In this document: positions 26,038 to 33,695 of the stretch, piece by piece
Layout of the letters: each line of letters starts with the position of its first letter
Position numbering within the stretch: position 1 is the stretch's first letter
From: Hahella sp. HNIBRBA332
Lineage (GTDB): Bacteria > Pseudomonadota > Gammaproteobacteria > Pseudomonadales > Oleiphilaceae
Direction of reading: 5' to 3'
DNA: 64,000 nt
NCBI RefSeq assembly: GCF_030719035.1
Contig: NZ_CP132203.1
Location: forward strand, 5,288,501 to 5,352,500
Program-made: the position numbers and the translations under genes
Notes under the pieces: generated by a model
What the model saw: the letters and a program-made list of their open reading frames with translations, nothing else
What the model was told of the DNA's origin: nothing
The model's database searches: none

Positions 26038-27198
26038 ATGGGTTTGAAATACGCAGGTCTAGTCATAGGCACGCTACCCGAGCCCCTGCAGACAGCCAGC
26101 CTGAGCCTACTGGAATTGCAACAAAGCGAACTGAATGACGCCATTGAAAAGATCAACGGCGGCCAATGGCATGCGATCATTCTCTGTGTGGAGCAACCCC
26201 TGAAAGAGGCGCAAATGACGCTCGGCATGTTGCGCCAGGATACCCAGATCGGCGACACCCCTCTGATATGCCTGACCTCGGACAACAGCGTCGAAGACAC
26301 CATTGCGTTGTTCAATTCCGGCGCAGACGATGTCATTCCCACCAACACGCCATCGGAAGAGTTCATCGCCCGCATCAACAAGGCCATCATCAACCTGATC
26401 GCCAACCGCCAGCTCAAGTCGCAATTGCAGTTCACTCATGACGTCGCCATGTCCGCCATGACCGATAGCGGGGATATGGGCGTCAACATCAACTTCCTGC
26501 TGGATTCCGCCGAATGCAATAACTTCGACGAATTAGGCCAACGCCTGTTCCAGGCGCTGAATAATTACGACGTGCGCTGCAGCCTGCAGATTCGCGGGCG
26601 TTTCGAAGAGAAAAACATGGAGCCCAACGGCCTCTCCCGGGATCTGGAAAGCCGTCTGCTGCGACATTTCCAGGATGCAGGACGCCTGCACTCCGCTGGA
26701 CGCCGCCTGTTCATCAACTTCGACCAAGTGTCGCTGCTGGTGAAAAACATGCCTCTGGGGGACGATAGACGTTGCGGACGTCTGCGGGACAACCTGTTCT
26801 ATCTGGTGCAGGGCATGGACAGCCGGGTAAAGGCGCTGGACGACCGCCGCACCACTGAACTACAGGTGGAGATACTCAAGCAACTGACTTCCAAGGCGGA
26901 GACGGTGCTGAATGATATCGACAAGCGCTATGCGGACGTGGCGGACAAAATTATCAGCGCCACGGAAAACGCCGCCGAGCAGATGGTGTTCGCCTTGAAT
27001 ACCTTGGGGCTATCGGAAGACCAGGAACACTCCATCATGTCGATCATCGACAACGCCATCTTCACCACCAACGATATCTTCCATCAGGGTCTGCGGGTCA
27101 ACCCGGGGGATCGTCAGCTGATCCAGAAGATATCCGAAATAATGAAGCTGCCTCCCGAAGAACTGAACCGCGCCTTGGAGCAGTTCAGCCTGGAGTAG
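26038..27198 (+). CDS. Pseudo-receiver signalling protein
   Basis: 386 residues from ATG 26038, which has AAGGAG 6 bases upstream; an upstream open frame lacks a binding site. The first ~120 residues have receiver-like spacing (AIILCVEQP, TPLICLTSD, LFNSGADDVIP) but no acidic pair after strand 1 and no Asp at the end of strand 3, so it should not be phosphorylated. Residues about 140-270 form an unidentified domain (CNNFDELGQRLFQALNNYDV resembles a degenerate GAF start), followed by a coiled coil. Function unknown; context suggests a chemotaxis or partner-switch role. Confidence 0.7.
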   Translation: MGLKYAGLVIGTLPEPLQTASLSLLELQQSELNDAIEKINGGQWHAIILCVEQPLKEAQMTLGMLRQDTQIGDTPLICLTSDNSVEDTIALFNSGADDVIPTNTPSEEFIARINKAIINLIANRQLKSQLQFTHDVAMSAMTDSGDMGVNINFLLDSAECNNFDELGQRLFQALNNYDVRCSLQIRGRFEEKNMEPNGLSRDLESRLLRHFQDAGRLHSAGRRLFINFDQVSLLVKNMPLGDDRRCGRLRDNLFYLVQGMDSRVKALDDRRTTELQVEILKQLTSKAETVLNDIDKRYADVADKIISATENAAEQMVFALNTLGLSEDQEHSIMSIIDNAIFTTNDIFHQGLRVNPGDRQLIQKISEIMKLPPEELNRALEQFSLE

Positions 27199-27222
27199 TC
27201 AAAAGTAAGGCTGGGAAAATGG

Positions 27223-27546
27223 TTATTCAGACTTGCTGGCGCAACTGACGCACAGTTCTGCGAAAGGCAACACCTGCAGGCGGGACTCGGGAATTTCCTC
27301 CCCGCATGCGACACAGACGCCGTAATCTCCCTGCTGCAATCGTTGCAGGGCCTTTTTCACCTGATTGATTTCGATTTCCGTCTCGACTTTGAGCGCATTC
27401 AGCACGTCGTCGTTTTCCCGTTCCTGCGCCTGCTCAGCCGAATCCGCCGAATGCTCCGACGTGAGGTCGCGAGTAATGTCTTCCAGACGCGTAATAAGTT
27501 CGGACAGGTGTTCGGACAATCTGTTCTTGATATGGGACTGCTGCAT
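27223..27546 (-). CDS. TraR/DksA-family zinc-finger protein
   Basis: 107 residues; ATG 27544-27546 with AAGGAGA is chosen, as the longer frame is antisense to yjjX. A helical coiled hairpin precedes a C4 zinc finger, CVACGEEI followed after 15 residues by CVSC, close to the C-terminus. The protein is shorter than DksA (about 150) and lacks a clear DxxDxA-type coiled-coil tip motif, so it is a DksA-like paralogue that probably binds in the RNA polymerase secondary channel rather than DksA itself. It is convergent with the pseudo-receiver gene. Confidence 0.85.
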   Translation of the reverse strand: MQQSHIKNRLSEHLSELITRLEDITRDLTSEHSADSAEQAQERENDDVLNALKVETEIEINQVKKALQRLQQGDYGVCVACGEEIPESRLQVLPFAELCVSCASKSE

Positions 27547-27690
27547 AATCTCTCCTTCGCGATGCTTACGGTGATATCCCAGGCTGGTATTGCTCTCCCT
27601 GGCAAGAATGTCATTAAACAGAATATATGGCTTGATTCGCCGCAAACCAACAAGTTTTAATTGCGATTTTGTTTCAACAGAGAGATGTCT

Positions 27691-28218
27691 ATGGAAGTCA
27701 TCGTAGCCTCCGTCAATCCAGTCAAAGTCAATGCGGCGCGCAACGGCTTCAATCGTTGTTTTCCCGGTTCGCAGATACACTGCGTCAGCGCTAAAACTGA
27801 ATCCGGCGTCGCGTCTCAACCCCTCACTGATGAGGAAACCCTGCAAGGCGCCCTGAACCGGGTGCAAGCGGCGCGGGAAGCGCATCCTTCCGCAGATTAC
27901 TGGGTCAGCTTTGAAGGCGGCGTCGACCGGATTCGCTCCCAACTGTTCGCGGTCGCCTGGGTGGCGGTGGGACACGGAGACGATATCAGTTACGCGCGTT
28001 CAGCAGCGCTGCCGTTGCCGCAAGCCGTCGTCGAGATGATGGATCAGGGAATGGAGCTGGGAGAAGCCAACGACCGGTTATTCGGAACGCAAAACAGCAA
28101 GCAACAGACCGGCGCAATCGGACTGCTGACCCGAGAGTTGCTCAGCCGCGAAAGCCTGTACGCAGACACGCTGATCCTGGCGCTGACCCGCTTTACGCTT
28201 CCTGAGGTTCGGATTTAA
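27691..28218 (+). CDS. yjjX: Inosine/xanthosine triphosphatase YjjX
   Basis: 175 residues if started at ATG 27691 (GAGAG six bases upstream); an in-frame ATG at 27685 is the alternative. It opens with VIVASVNPVKVNAARNGF and contains SQPLTDEETLQGALNR, YWVSFEGGVDR and QQTGAIGLLT, the conserved blocks of the YjjX/DUF84 non-canonical NTP phosphatases. These enzymes hydrolyse ITP and XTP to keep damaged purines out of nucleic acids. Single gene, followed by a hairpin terminator. Confidence 0.9.
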   Translation: MEVIVASVNPVKVNAARNGFNRCFPGSQIHCVSAKTESGVASQPLTDEETLQGALNRVQAAREAHPSADYWVSFEGGVDRIRSQLFAVAWVAVGHGDDISYARSAALPLPQAVVEMMDQGMELGEANDRLFGTQNSKQQTGAIGLLTRELLSRESLYADTLILALTRFTLPEVRI

Positions 28219-28308
28219 ACCGTCTCATCCGTCGACGCTGCCTTTCTCCGCTGACGCTGAACAAACGCCAGCCATCCGACGTTTCCACCGACACGAAGAA
28301 AACCACCA

Positions 28309-28331
28309 AAACCCGGCGTAAAGCCGGGTTT
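28309..28331. terminator. Hairpin terminator after yjjX
   Basis: AAACCCGGC (28309-28317) pairs perfectly with GCCGGGTTT (28323-28331) around a 5-base loop. The T-rich side lies on the minus strand, so it could end the RRM gene transcript; on the plus strand it would be a weaker stop for yjjX. Confidence 0.6.
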
Positions 28332-28428
28332 GGAAAAGCAAAGGCGCGCTTAGCGGCTCACTTTCCCGCTCAATAAGAACGGGGGCGGCTGCTACAAAGC
28401 ATCGCTCAGCAAGGAATAAGAATCGCCG

Positions 28429-28443
28429 ACCGGCTCAGCCGGT
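28429..28443. terminator. Short GC-rich hairpin downstream of the RRM gene
   Basis: ACCGGC (28429-28434) pairs with GCCGGT (28438-28443) around TCA, 29 bases past the stop of the minus-strand RRM gene. There is no T run, so it may protect the 3' end rather than terminate alone. Confidence 0.4.
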
Positions 28444-28471
28444 GAGCGGTTATTTTCCTTACAATGACAAA

Positions 28472-28750
28472 TTAGTGGCGAGGTCTGAAATTACGCTTTG
28501 GCTTTTCTTCCCGGGGACGGGCCTCGTTAACTTTCATGTTACGGCCTTTCAGGTTGCTTTCATTAAGCTTCTGAATCGCCTCTTCCGCCTGTCCGTGATC
28601 GGACATTTCTACGAAACCGAATCCTTTGGATTGGCCGGTGTCTCTATCGCGGATGATATTGACGCTGCTGATATCGCCATAGGCTGCGAACACTTCCCGC
28701 AAATCGTCTTCTGTTACCTGGTAGGACAGGTTCCCAACATAAATATTCAT
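28472..28750 (-). CDS. RRM-type RNA-binding protein
   Basis: 92 residues: one RNA-recognition motif with RNP2 MNIYVGNL at the start and RNP1 SKGFGFVEM at about 41-49, then a short basic tail (RPREEKPKRNFRPRH). Bacterial proteins of this type are single-stranded RNA binders, often cold-induced in cyanobacteria and marine proteobacteria. The gene has a long leader with several stem-loops, in keeping with post-transcriptional or cold control (inference). Confidence 0.92.
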   Translation of the reverse strand: MNIYVGNLSYQVTEDDLREVFAAYGDISSVNIIRDRDTGQSKGFGFVEMSDHGQAEEAIQKLNESNLKGRNMKVNEARPREEKPKRNFRPRH

Positions 28751-28791
28751 CTCACCATCTCATTATTTGTCACGAGCGCCTGTAGCAATCA

Positions 28792-28856
28792 CACTGACGA
28801 AAACCAAACGCTCCAATTAGCGTCAGTGACTAGCCAACCGCTGGCTAATTCGGTTG
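28792..28856 (-). promoter_or_regulatory. Structured 5' leader of the RRM gene
   Basis: CACTGACG (28792-28799) pairs with CGTCAGTG (28821-28828). Next, TAGCCA (28831-28836) pairs with TGGCTA (28842-28847), while CAACCG (28835-28840) can instead pair with CGGTTG (28851-28856). The last two stems share bases and exclude each other, as in switchable leaders. Confidence 0.4.
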
Positions 28857-29008
28857 CAGGCCCGCTCTCGCGCCTGCGCACAATGCATACAAATCTGGAA
28901 CAAAAGTGGCAAAACGTCAAATGATTTAACTATGGAACATTCCCATTTCCAATTGATGACATTTCGCCGTCCCTCGCTCCTTATTCACCCGTGACGAATG
29001 CGACAGCG

Positions 29009-29497
29009 TCAACTCGCGCCGCCCCCTTCGCCAGGGGCGTCCAGATCTTTCAGCAACTTGATCTTAAGTAAGCACTTCCTGACCTCAAAGGTCCGGGTAT
29101 ATCCAGGGAAGTTGGGCTCATCCACCGGCACCGAAACCGGACCCGCCGCCGTGGTAAGCGTGACAGTACGCCCGGATGCGCTTTGCTCCGGCACGTTATC
29201 GAACTGATATTCCTTGAAGCACAGGGTATTCTCGACATCAAACCCTTTGGCGCCCTGCTCTACCGATAATTCCGCGGCGCGCCGAATGGCCAGCTCTTCC
29301 ACTTCGACCAGCTCGTACTTTTTATAGGTTTCGTAACTGACCTGATACCCCCCTTCCGGCAACGCAATCTCGGAATAACCGTGGGGCCGACCGTCTTCTT
29401 TCGCCATATAGTCCGGCAGTTTGGAAAAGGCGGAACAGCCGCCCAGTCCGGCGGTCAGGGATAAAGCTGCGATAATTAACGAAATTCGCGGGAACAT
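29009..29497 (-). CDS. Conserved hypothetical lipoprotein
   Basis: 162 residues, ATG 29495-29497 with AAGGAG. The signal peptide ends in a lipobox, GLGGC. The mature part contains HGYSEIALPEGGYQVSYETY and LAIRRAAELSVEQGAKGF, a pattern found in the CC0125/CC1285-type lipoproteins of unknown function. A Ser/Gly tail follows. Likely an envelope protein; no operon partner. Confidence 0.75.
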   Translation of the reverse strand: MFPRISLIIAALSLTAGLGGCSAFSKLPDYMAKEDGRPHGYSEIALPEGGYQVSYETYKKYELVEVEELAIRRAAELSVEQGAKGFDVENTLCFKEYQFDNVPEQSASGRTVTLTTAAGPVSVPVDEPNFPGYTRTFEVRKCLLKIKLLKDLDAPGEGGGAS

Positions 29498-29581
29498 GAG
29501 GGAATCTCCTTATCAGGAAATTCAATTTATCACAGCGGGAGAGGAATACTCAGACCCAGTTCGAAAAACTCGACTGGCGCA

Positions 29582-29610
29582 CAAAAAAAGACCCGGCCAT
29601 CTGGCCGGGT
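29582..29610 (-). terminator. Rho-independent terminator of the mal operon
   Basis: On the minus strand ACCCGGCC and GGCCGGGT form a perfect 8-bp stem with a 4-base loop, followed by CTTTTTTT. It lies 43 bases past the malG stop. Confidence 0.85.
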
Positions 29611-29653
29611 ACGCGCAAGGAATAATTTGGAAGACGAGAGGATGATTGCGCGA

Positions 29654-30544
29654 TTACCCTTTCACCCCACCTGCAGTGAGTCCACCCACAATCCATTTCT
29701 GGCAATAAAGAAAAATCAGCGTGATGGGAAGCCCCGACAGCACCGCCGCCGCCGCAAAATCTCCCCACAAGTAGTTCTGCTCATAGAGGTACTGCTGAGC
29801 GCCCACCGCCAAGGTCAGGTTGTTCACATCCAACAACAGGATGGAGGCGATCGGGTACTCCATGATGTTCATCACGAAGGCGAGGATAAACACCACCGCG
29901 AGAATGGGCACCGACAGCGGCAGCAGGATATATCGGAACGCCTGCCAGGTAGTAGCGCCGTCGACGATGGCGGCCTCCTCCAGCGAGCGGTCAATAGATT
30001 CGAAATAGCCTTTGATCGTCCAGATATGCAACGCCATGCCCCCCAGCGATGCCAGAATCACCGCACCGTGGGTATCGATGCCGAGCCAGCTCACATGGTT
30101 GCCGATCTGATCGAACAACGCGTACAACGCGACCAGCGACAGCACCGGCGGGAACATCTGGAAGATCAACATGGATTTCAGGACCACACCCTTGAACTTG
30201 AAGCGCAGACGGGCGAACGCATAAGCGCTGGTGGTGGACAGCAACAGGATCAACGCCGAGGAGATCACCGCGATCTTGATGGAGTTCCACAGCCACAACA
30301 ACACCGGAAACGGCGGCTGCAGCACGGTCCCATCCGCCTGCGTGTAGGGAATGCCCAGCGCCAGCGCCCAATGCTCCAGCGATGGATTTTCCGGCAGCAG
30401 ACTGCCGGTTGCGAAGTTGCCGGTGCGGAAGGAGATCGACACCACCATCAATAGGGGGAACAGGATGATCCCGATAAAGCACAGTAGTCCGAAGTGGGTC
30501 GCCCAGACCCGATAGCGCACTGAACGCGGCTGCACCATCGCCAT
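29654..30544 (-). CDS. malG: Maltose/maltodextrin ABC transporter permease MalG
   Basis: 296 residues, start ATG 30542-30544 with AGGAGG. Six membrane segments and the EAA loop EEAAIVDGATTWQAFRYILLP (about 199-219, shown here split by position) mark an ABC sugar permease; length equals E. coli MalG. It pairs with MalF to form the inner-membrane channel for maltodextrins delivered by MalE. The gene is 10 bases after malF. The ATPase gene malK is not in the operon or the window. Confidence 0.92.
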   Translation of the reverse strand: MAMVQPRSVRYRVWATHFGLLCFIGIILFPLLMVVSISFRTGNFATGSLLPENPSLEHWALALGIPYTQADGTVLQPPFPVLLWLWNSIKIAVISSALILLLSTTSAYAFARLRFKFKGVVLKSMLIFQMFPPVLSLVALYALFDQIGNHVSWLGIDTHGAVILASLGGMALHIWTIKGYFESIDRSLEEAAIVDGATTWQAFRYILLPLSVPILAVVFILAFVMNIMEYPIASILLLDVNNLTLAVGAQQYLYEQNYLWGDFAAAAVLSGLPITLIFLYCQKWIVGGLTAGGVKG

Positions 30545-30554
30545 AATAACCCTC

Positions 30555-32105
30555 CTATACCTTTATCTTGGACAACTTGAGGTTGATCAGCGACAGCGAA
30601 CCCACCAGGATGAAGATCGCCGTAGCGATAGCCGCCGCCAGACCGAAGTTCTGCCCGGAATCCTGGAAAGCGATACGGTAGGTGTAGCTGACCAATAGAT
30701 CAGTAGTGCCCGCTGGGGTGGTGGCGCCGATGATGTCCGGCGCGCCGCCGGTCAACAGAGCAATCAACACGAAGTTGTTGAAGTTGAATGCAAAGCTGGC
30801 GATCAACAAAGGCATCAAAGGCTTGATGATCTGCGGCAAAGTAATACGGAACAGGTTATCCAGCGGGGTGGCTCCGTCCATGGCGGAGGCTTCATACAGA
30901 TCGCGGGGAATCGCCTGCAACAATCCCATGCACAGCAGCATCATATAGGGATAGCCCAGCCAGGTATTGACGATCAGGATCATGGTGCGCGCCAATGCCG
31001 GATCGCTAAACCAGTCCGGACGCACGCCAAACAGGTTCTCCAGCACCAGGTTGATCTCACCGAAGTTCTGGTTGAACAACCCTTTGAACACCAGGATAGA
31101 AATAAAGGCCGGTACTGCATAGGGCAGGATCAGCATCATGCGATAGAAGCCTTTGCCCTTGAGCTGATCCCATTGCAGGATATTCGCCAGCACCAGACCC
31201 ACCGCCAGAGTGAACAAGACGGTCATGGTGGCGAAAGCCAGCGTCCACACGAAGATCTCAATGAAAGGGCCGCGGATACTGGAGTCGGTAACCACCTGCA
31301 CATAGTTGTCCCAGCCGATGGTGACCGTCCAGCCCGGTGACAGCGTCTCGCCCTGAGGACCTTCGTAGAAACCGATGTCCTGATTCGGCGCATACACCAC
31401 GCCAGTTTGTTGATTCACCAGGCTGCCGTCGTCACGCAGGCCGTACAGCGATTGCATAGGCGCGAAATTACGCAGCCCGGCGAGGCTTAACGAAGCGCCG
31501 CCCGCCAAATTGACGGACAGGCTTTTCAGCTCTTCTTTCAGCTTGATGACGTCTTTAATCGCCAGCGGTTGCGTATCCGGCGCAGCCTGCTCGACCGGGG
31601 CCACCGCCAATGCATTGTTCTGCAGTTCACTGAAGCTGAATGGGGCGGACGCCCAGCTTTGTCCCGCAGGGCTCTCCAGGCGCATGACAAATTTGTCGTC
31701 CGTTGGATAGAGTTTGAAATCGTATCTTTCTTCGCCAGTCTGAAAACGCTGGCTGAGCAACTGCTCAAGCACCCGTTCCTGAGACAGCAGGTTACTGGCG
31801 CTGTAATTAGTGAAACCTATGCCGACGGTGTACAACAGGGGGAAAATAATAAACGCCACCATGCCGGCGATGGAGGGATAAATATAGCGATGTGCATATG
31901 CTTTCGGACTGCTGAAGATATAAGCGGCCGATCCGATTATCACCAGAAACAACAGCGCGAAGGCGGTCTGGTTCTGGGCGTACAGTGCGACAGTCAAATA
32001 TAGAGCCAATAACAGTACGGCTCCGACCGCCGCCCACTTGAAAACTGCTTTTGTCATGGGTCGCTTGTTATCTACAACAGGTGACGAAAGGGCGTGAGTT
32101 AGCAT
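30555..32105 (-). CDS. malF: Maltose/maltodextrin ABC transporter permease MalF
   Basis: 516 residues, as in E. coli MalF (514). N-terminal membrane segments are followed by a large periplasmic P2 domain (about 95-275) and then the permease core with EASAMDGATPLDNLFRITLP as the ATPase-contact loop. The start at 32105 has a weak binding site; ATG 32057 is an alternative that would remove a short cytoplasmic tail. It lies 139 bases after malE in the same operon. Confidence 0.92.
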   Translation of the reverse strand: MLTHALSSPVVDNKRPMTKAVFKWAAVGAVLLLALYLTVALYAQNQTAFALLFLVIIGSAAYIFSSPKAYAHRYIYPSIAGMVAFIIFPLLYTVGIGFTNYSASNLLSQERVLEQLLSQRFQTGEERYDFKLYPTDDKFVMRLESPAGQSWASAPFSFSELQNNALAVAPVEQAAPDTQPLAIKDVIKLKEELKSLSVNLAGGASLSLAGLRNFAPMQSLYGLRDDGSLVNQQTGVVYAPNQDIGFYEGPQGETLSPGWTVTIGWDNYVQVVTDSSIRGPFIEIFVWTLAFATMTVLFTLAVGLVLANILQWDQLKGKGFYRMMLILPYAVPAFISILVFKGLFNQNFGEINLVLENLFGVRPDWFSDPALARTMILIVNTWLGYPYMMLLCMGLLQAIPRDLYEASAMDGATPLDNLFRITLPQIIKPLMPLLIASFAFNFNNFVLIALLTGGAPDIIGATTPAGTTDLLVSYTYRIAFQDSGQNFGLAAAIATAIFILVGSLSLINLKLSKIKV

Positions 32106-32244
32106 GTATATAGCCCCTATTGCTACGTCTGATCAATAATGGTCGTGCTGTTCCGGCGTCGCCGAAAAAAGGTCGCGACAGTGTCGGCAAGGCCGAATCA
32201 ACTGCCGTCAGGCGCGGGCCCATCCATGAGCCCGATCAGCCGCA

Positions 32245-33438
32245 TCAGCGAATGATGCGCTTCGCCGCCATGTCCAACGCCTCATCCACGCTCTGTCTGC
32301 CAGACGTGATGTTTTGCAGCGCAGGTCCCATGGAGGACCAGAAAGCGCCCATTTCAGGAACGTTCGGCATGGGTTCGCCCATTTCCGCGTTCTTGAAGGT
32401 GGCGGCGATATTCGGGTCTGCGGACAGCTCCTTCATGAAGGCCTTGTTGGCCACCGCGCCTAAAGGCACGTCGTCGTTCACCATCTTCAGACCTTTCAGG
32501 TTCAGCATGTAGTTCTCAATGAACTCTATCGCCAGTTCTTTGTTGGGGCTGGCGGAGTTAATCGCCGCCGCCAGGACGCCAGTGAAGGGTTTTCCGGGCT
32601 CGCCGTTGACGGAAGGAATCGTGGCCACGCCAAAGTTTATGCCGCTCTTCTTCAGGTTGCCCCAGGCCCAGGGACCATTGATCATCATGGCCACTTCGCC
32701 CTTGTTGAACTTGGACTCCATGACGCCGTAGTCAGCGCCTTTCGGCATCATGCCCTGATCGATCAACTGCTTGATCAGGTTCGCCGCGGACTTGGAGCCT
32801 GCGTTGTTCACGCCGGTGTCCTTGACGTCATAGCCTGCGCCGTTCTTTTTAAAGGGATAGCCGCCATTGGAGGCGAACAGAGGCCAGGAGAAGTAGGTGT
32901 TGTTGTAATCCCACAGAATGGCGTGCTTGCCGTCCGCCGCCAGTTTCTTGTCCAGCGCCATGACGTCGTCAAATGTAGCGGGGGGCGTGGGGACCAGATC
33001 TTTGTTGTAGATCAGACCTACCGCTTCCAGCGCGATAGGGTAACCATAGACTTTGCCGTTCCAGCTCACCGCGTCCCAAGTGAAATCGACAGTTTCGTCT
33101 TTGATTTTCTTGGAAGGATTCAGCGGAGAGATCAAACCGGACTTCGCCCACTCGCCAAAACGGTCGTGAGCCCAAATGAAAATATCAGGCCCGTTGCCGG
33201 TAGCGGCGGCCTGTTGGAATTTATCGGTGACATTATCAGGGTGGGCGACGCTCACCTCGATGCCGGTGTCTTTCGCAAACCAATCGCCGACTTGCTGTAG
33301 TCCGTTGTAACCTTTGTCGCCATTTATCCAGACAACCAGTTTCCCTTCTTCGATATCGGCATGCGCGCTCGAAACCGCTCCGGCCGACACTAGCAATGAG
33401 GCTGCGACTGAGCCGACAAGCTTTTGCCAAGCTTTCAT
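32245..33438 (-). CDS. malE: Maltose/maltodextrin-binding protein MalE
   Basis: 397 residues from ATG 33436-33438, which has AGAGAGG upstream and gives a signal peptide ending SSAHA. Mature features match MalE: EEGKLVVWINGDKGYNGL, GPDIFIWAHDRFG, YGYPIALEAVGLIYNKDL and NGPWAWGNLKKSG. It captures maltodextrins in the periplasm and feeds MalFG. First gene of the operon; likely MalT-type boxes lie about 95-150 bases upstream. Confidence 0.95.
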   Translation of the reverse strand: MKAWQKLVGSVAASLLVSAGAVSSAHADIEEGKLVVWINGDKGYNGLQQVGDWFAKDTGIEVSVAHPDNVTDKFQQAAATGNGPDIFIWAHDRFGEWAKSGLISPLNPSKKIKDETVDFTWDAVSWNGKVYGYPIALEAVGLIYNKDLVPTPPATFDDVMALDKKLAADGKHAILWDYNNTYFSWPLFASNGGYPFKKNGAGYDVKDTGVNNAGSKSAANLIKQLIDQGMMPKGADYGVMESKFNKGEVAMMINGPWAWGNLKKSGINFGVATIPSVNGEPGKPFTGVLAAAINSASPNKELAIEFIENYMLNLKGLKMVNDDVPLGAVANKAFMKELSADPNIAATFKNAEMGEPMPNVPEMGAFWSSMGPALQNITSGRQSVDEALDMAAKRIIR

Positions 33439-33530
33439 TGTATTACCTCTCTGTGGGTTATTGTTGTTGTCCACAAGCCATGTGGGGGCATTATGTGTTT
33501 AGGGATACTCCGCCATATGAGTAAGATCCG

Positions 33531-33585
33531 CATCATCCCTATTTTTAATCCCATAGGCGTATAGGGGGGGAGTAGACTCATCCCC
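33531..33585 (-). promoter_or_regulatory. Candidate MalT boxes in the malE-malS intergenic region
   Basis: On the minus strand GGGGATGAGT (33585-33576) matches the MalT box GGGGAKGAGG at 9 of 10 positions and AGGGATGATG (33540-33531) at 8 of 10, in the same direction, 45 bp apart, upstream of malE. No malT gene is in the window, so the regulator is inferred. Confidence 0.35.
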
Positions 33586-33695
33586 CTAATTCCACCTACT
33601 CTCCCGCCGCCTATTCTGCTTCCATTAGGGTCTGTTGATGACGTCTGAACGTCGCCTGGTCCGCCCATCCAAGAATAAAACAAGAGGTTTCCAAC

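Noticed and set aside
27547..27975. N-terminal extension of the DksA-like protein
   Set aside because: It is antisense to yjjX, and the internal ATG has a strong binding site.
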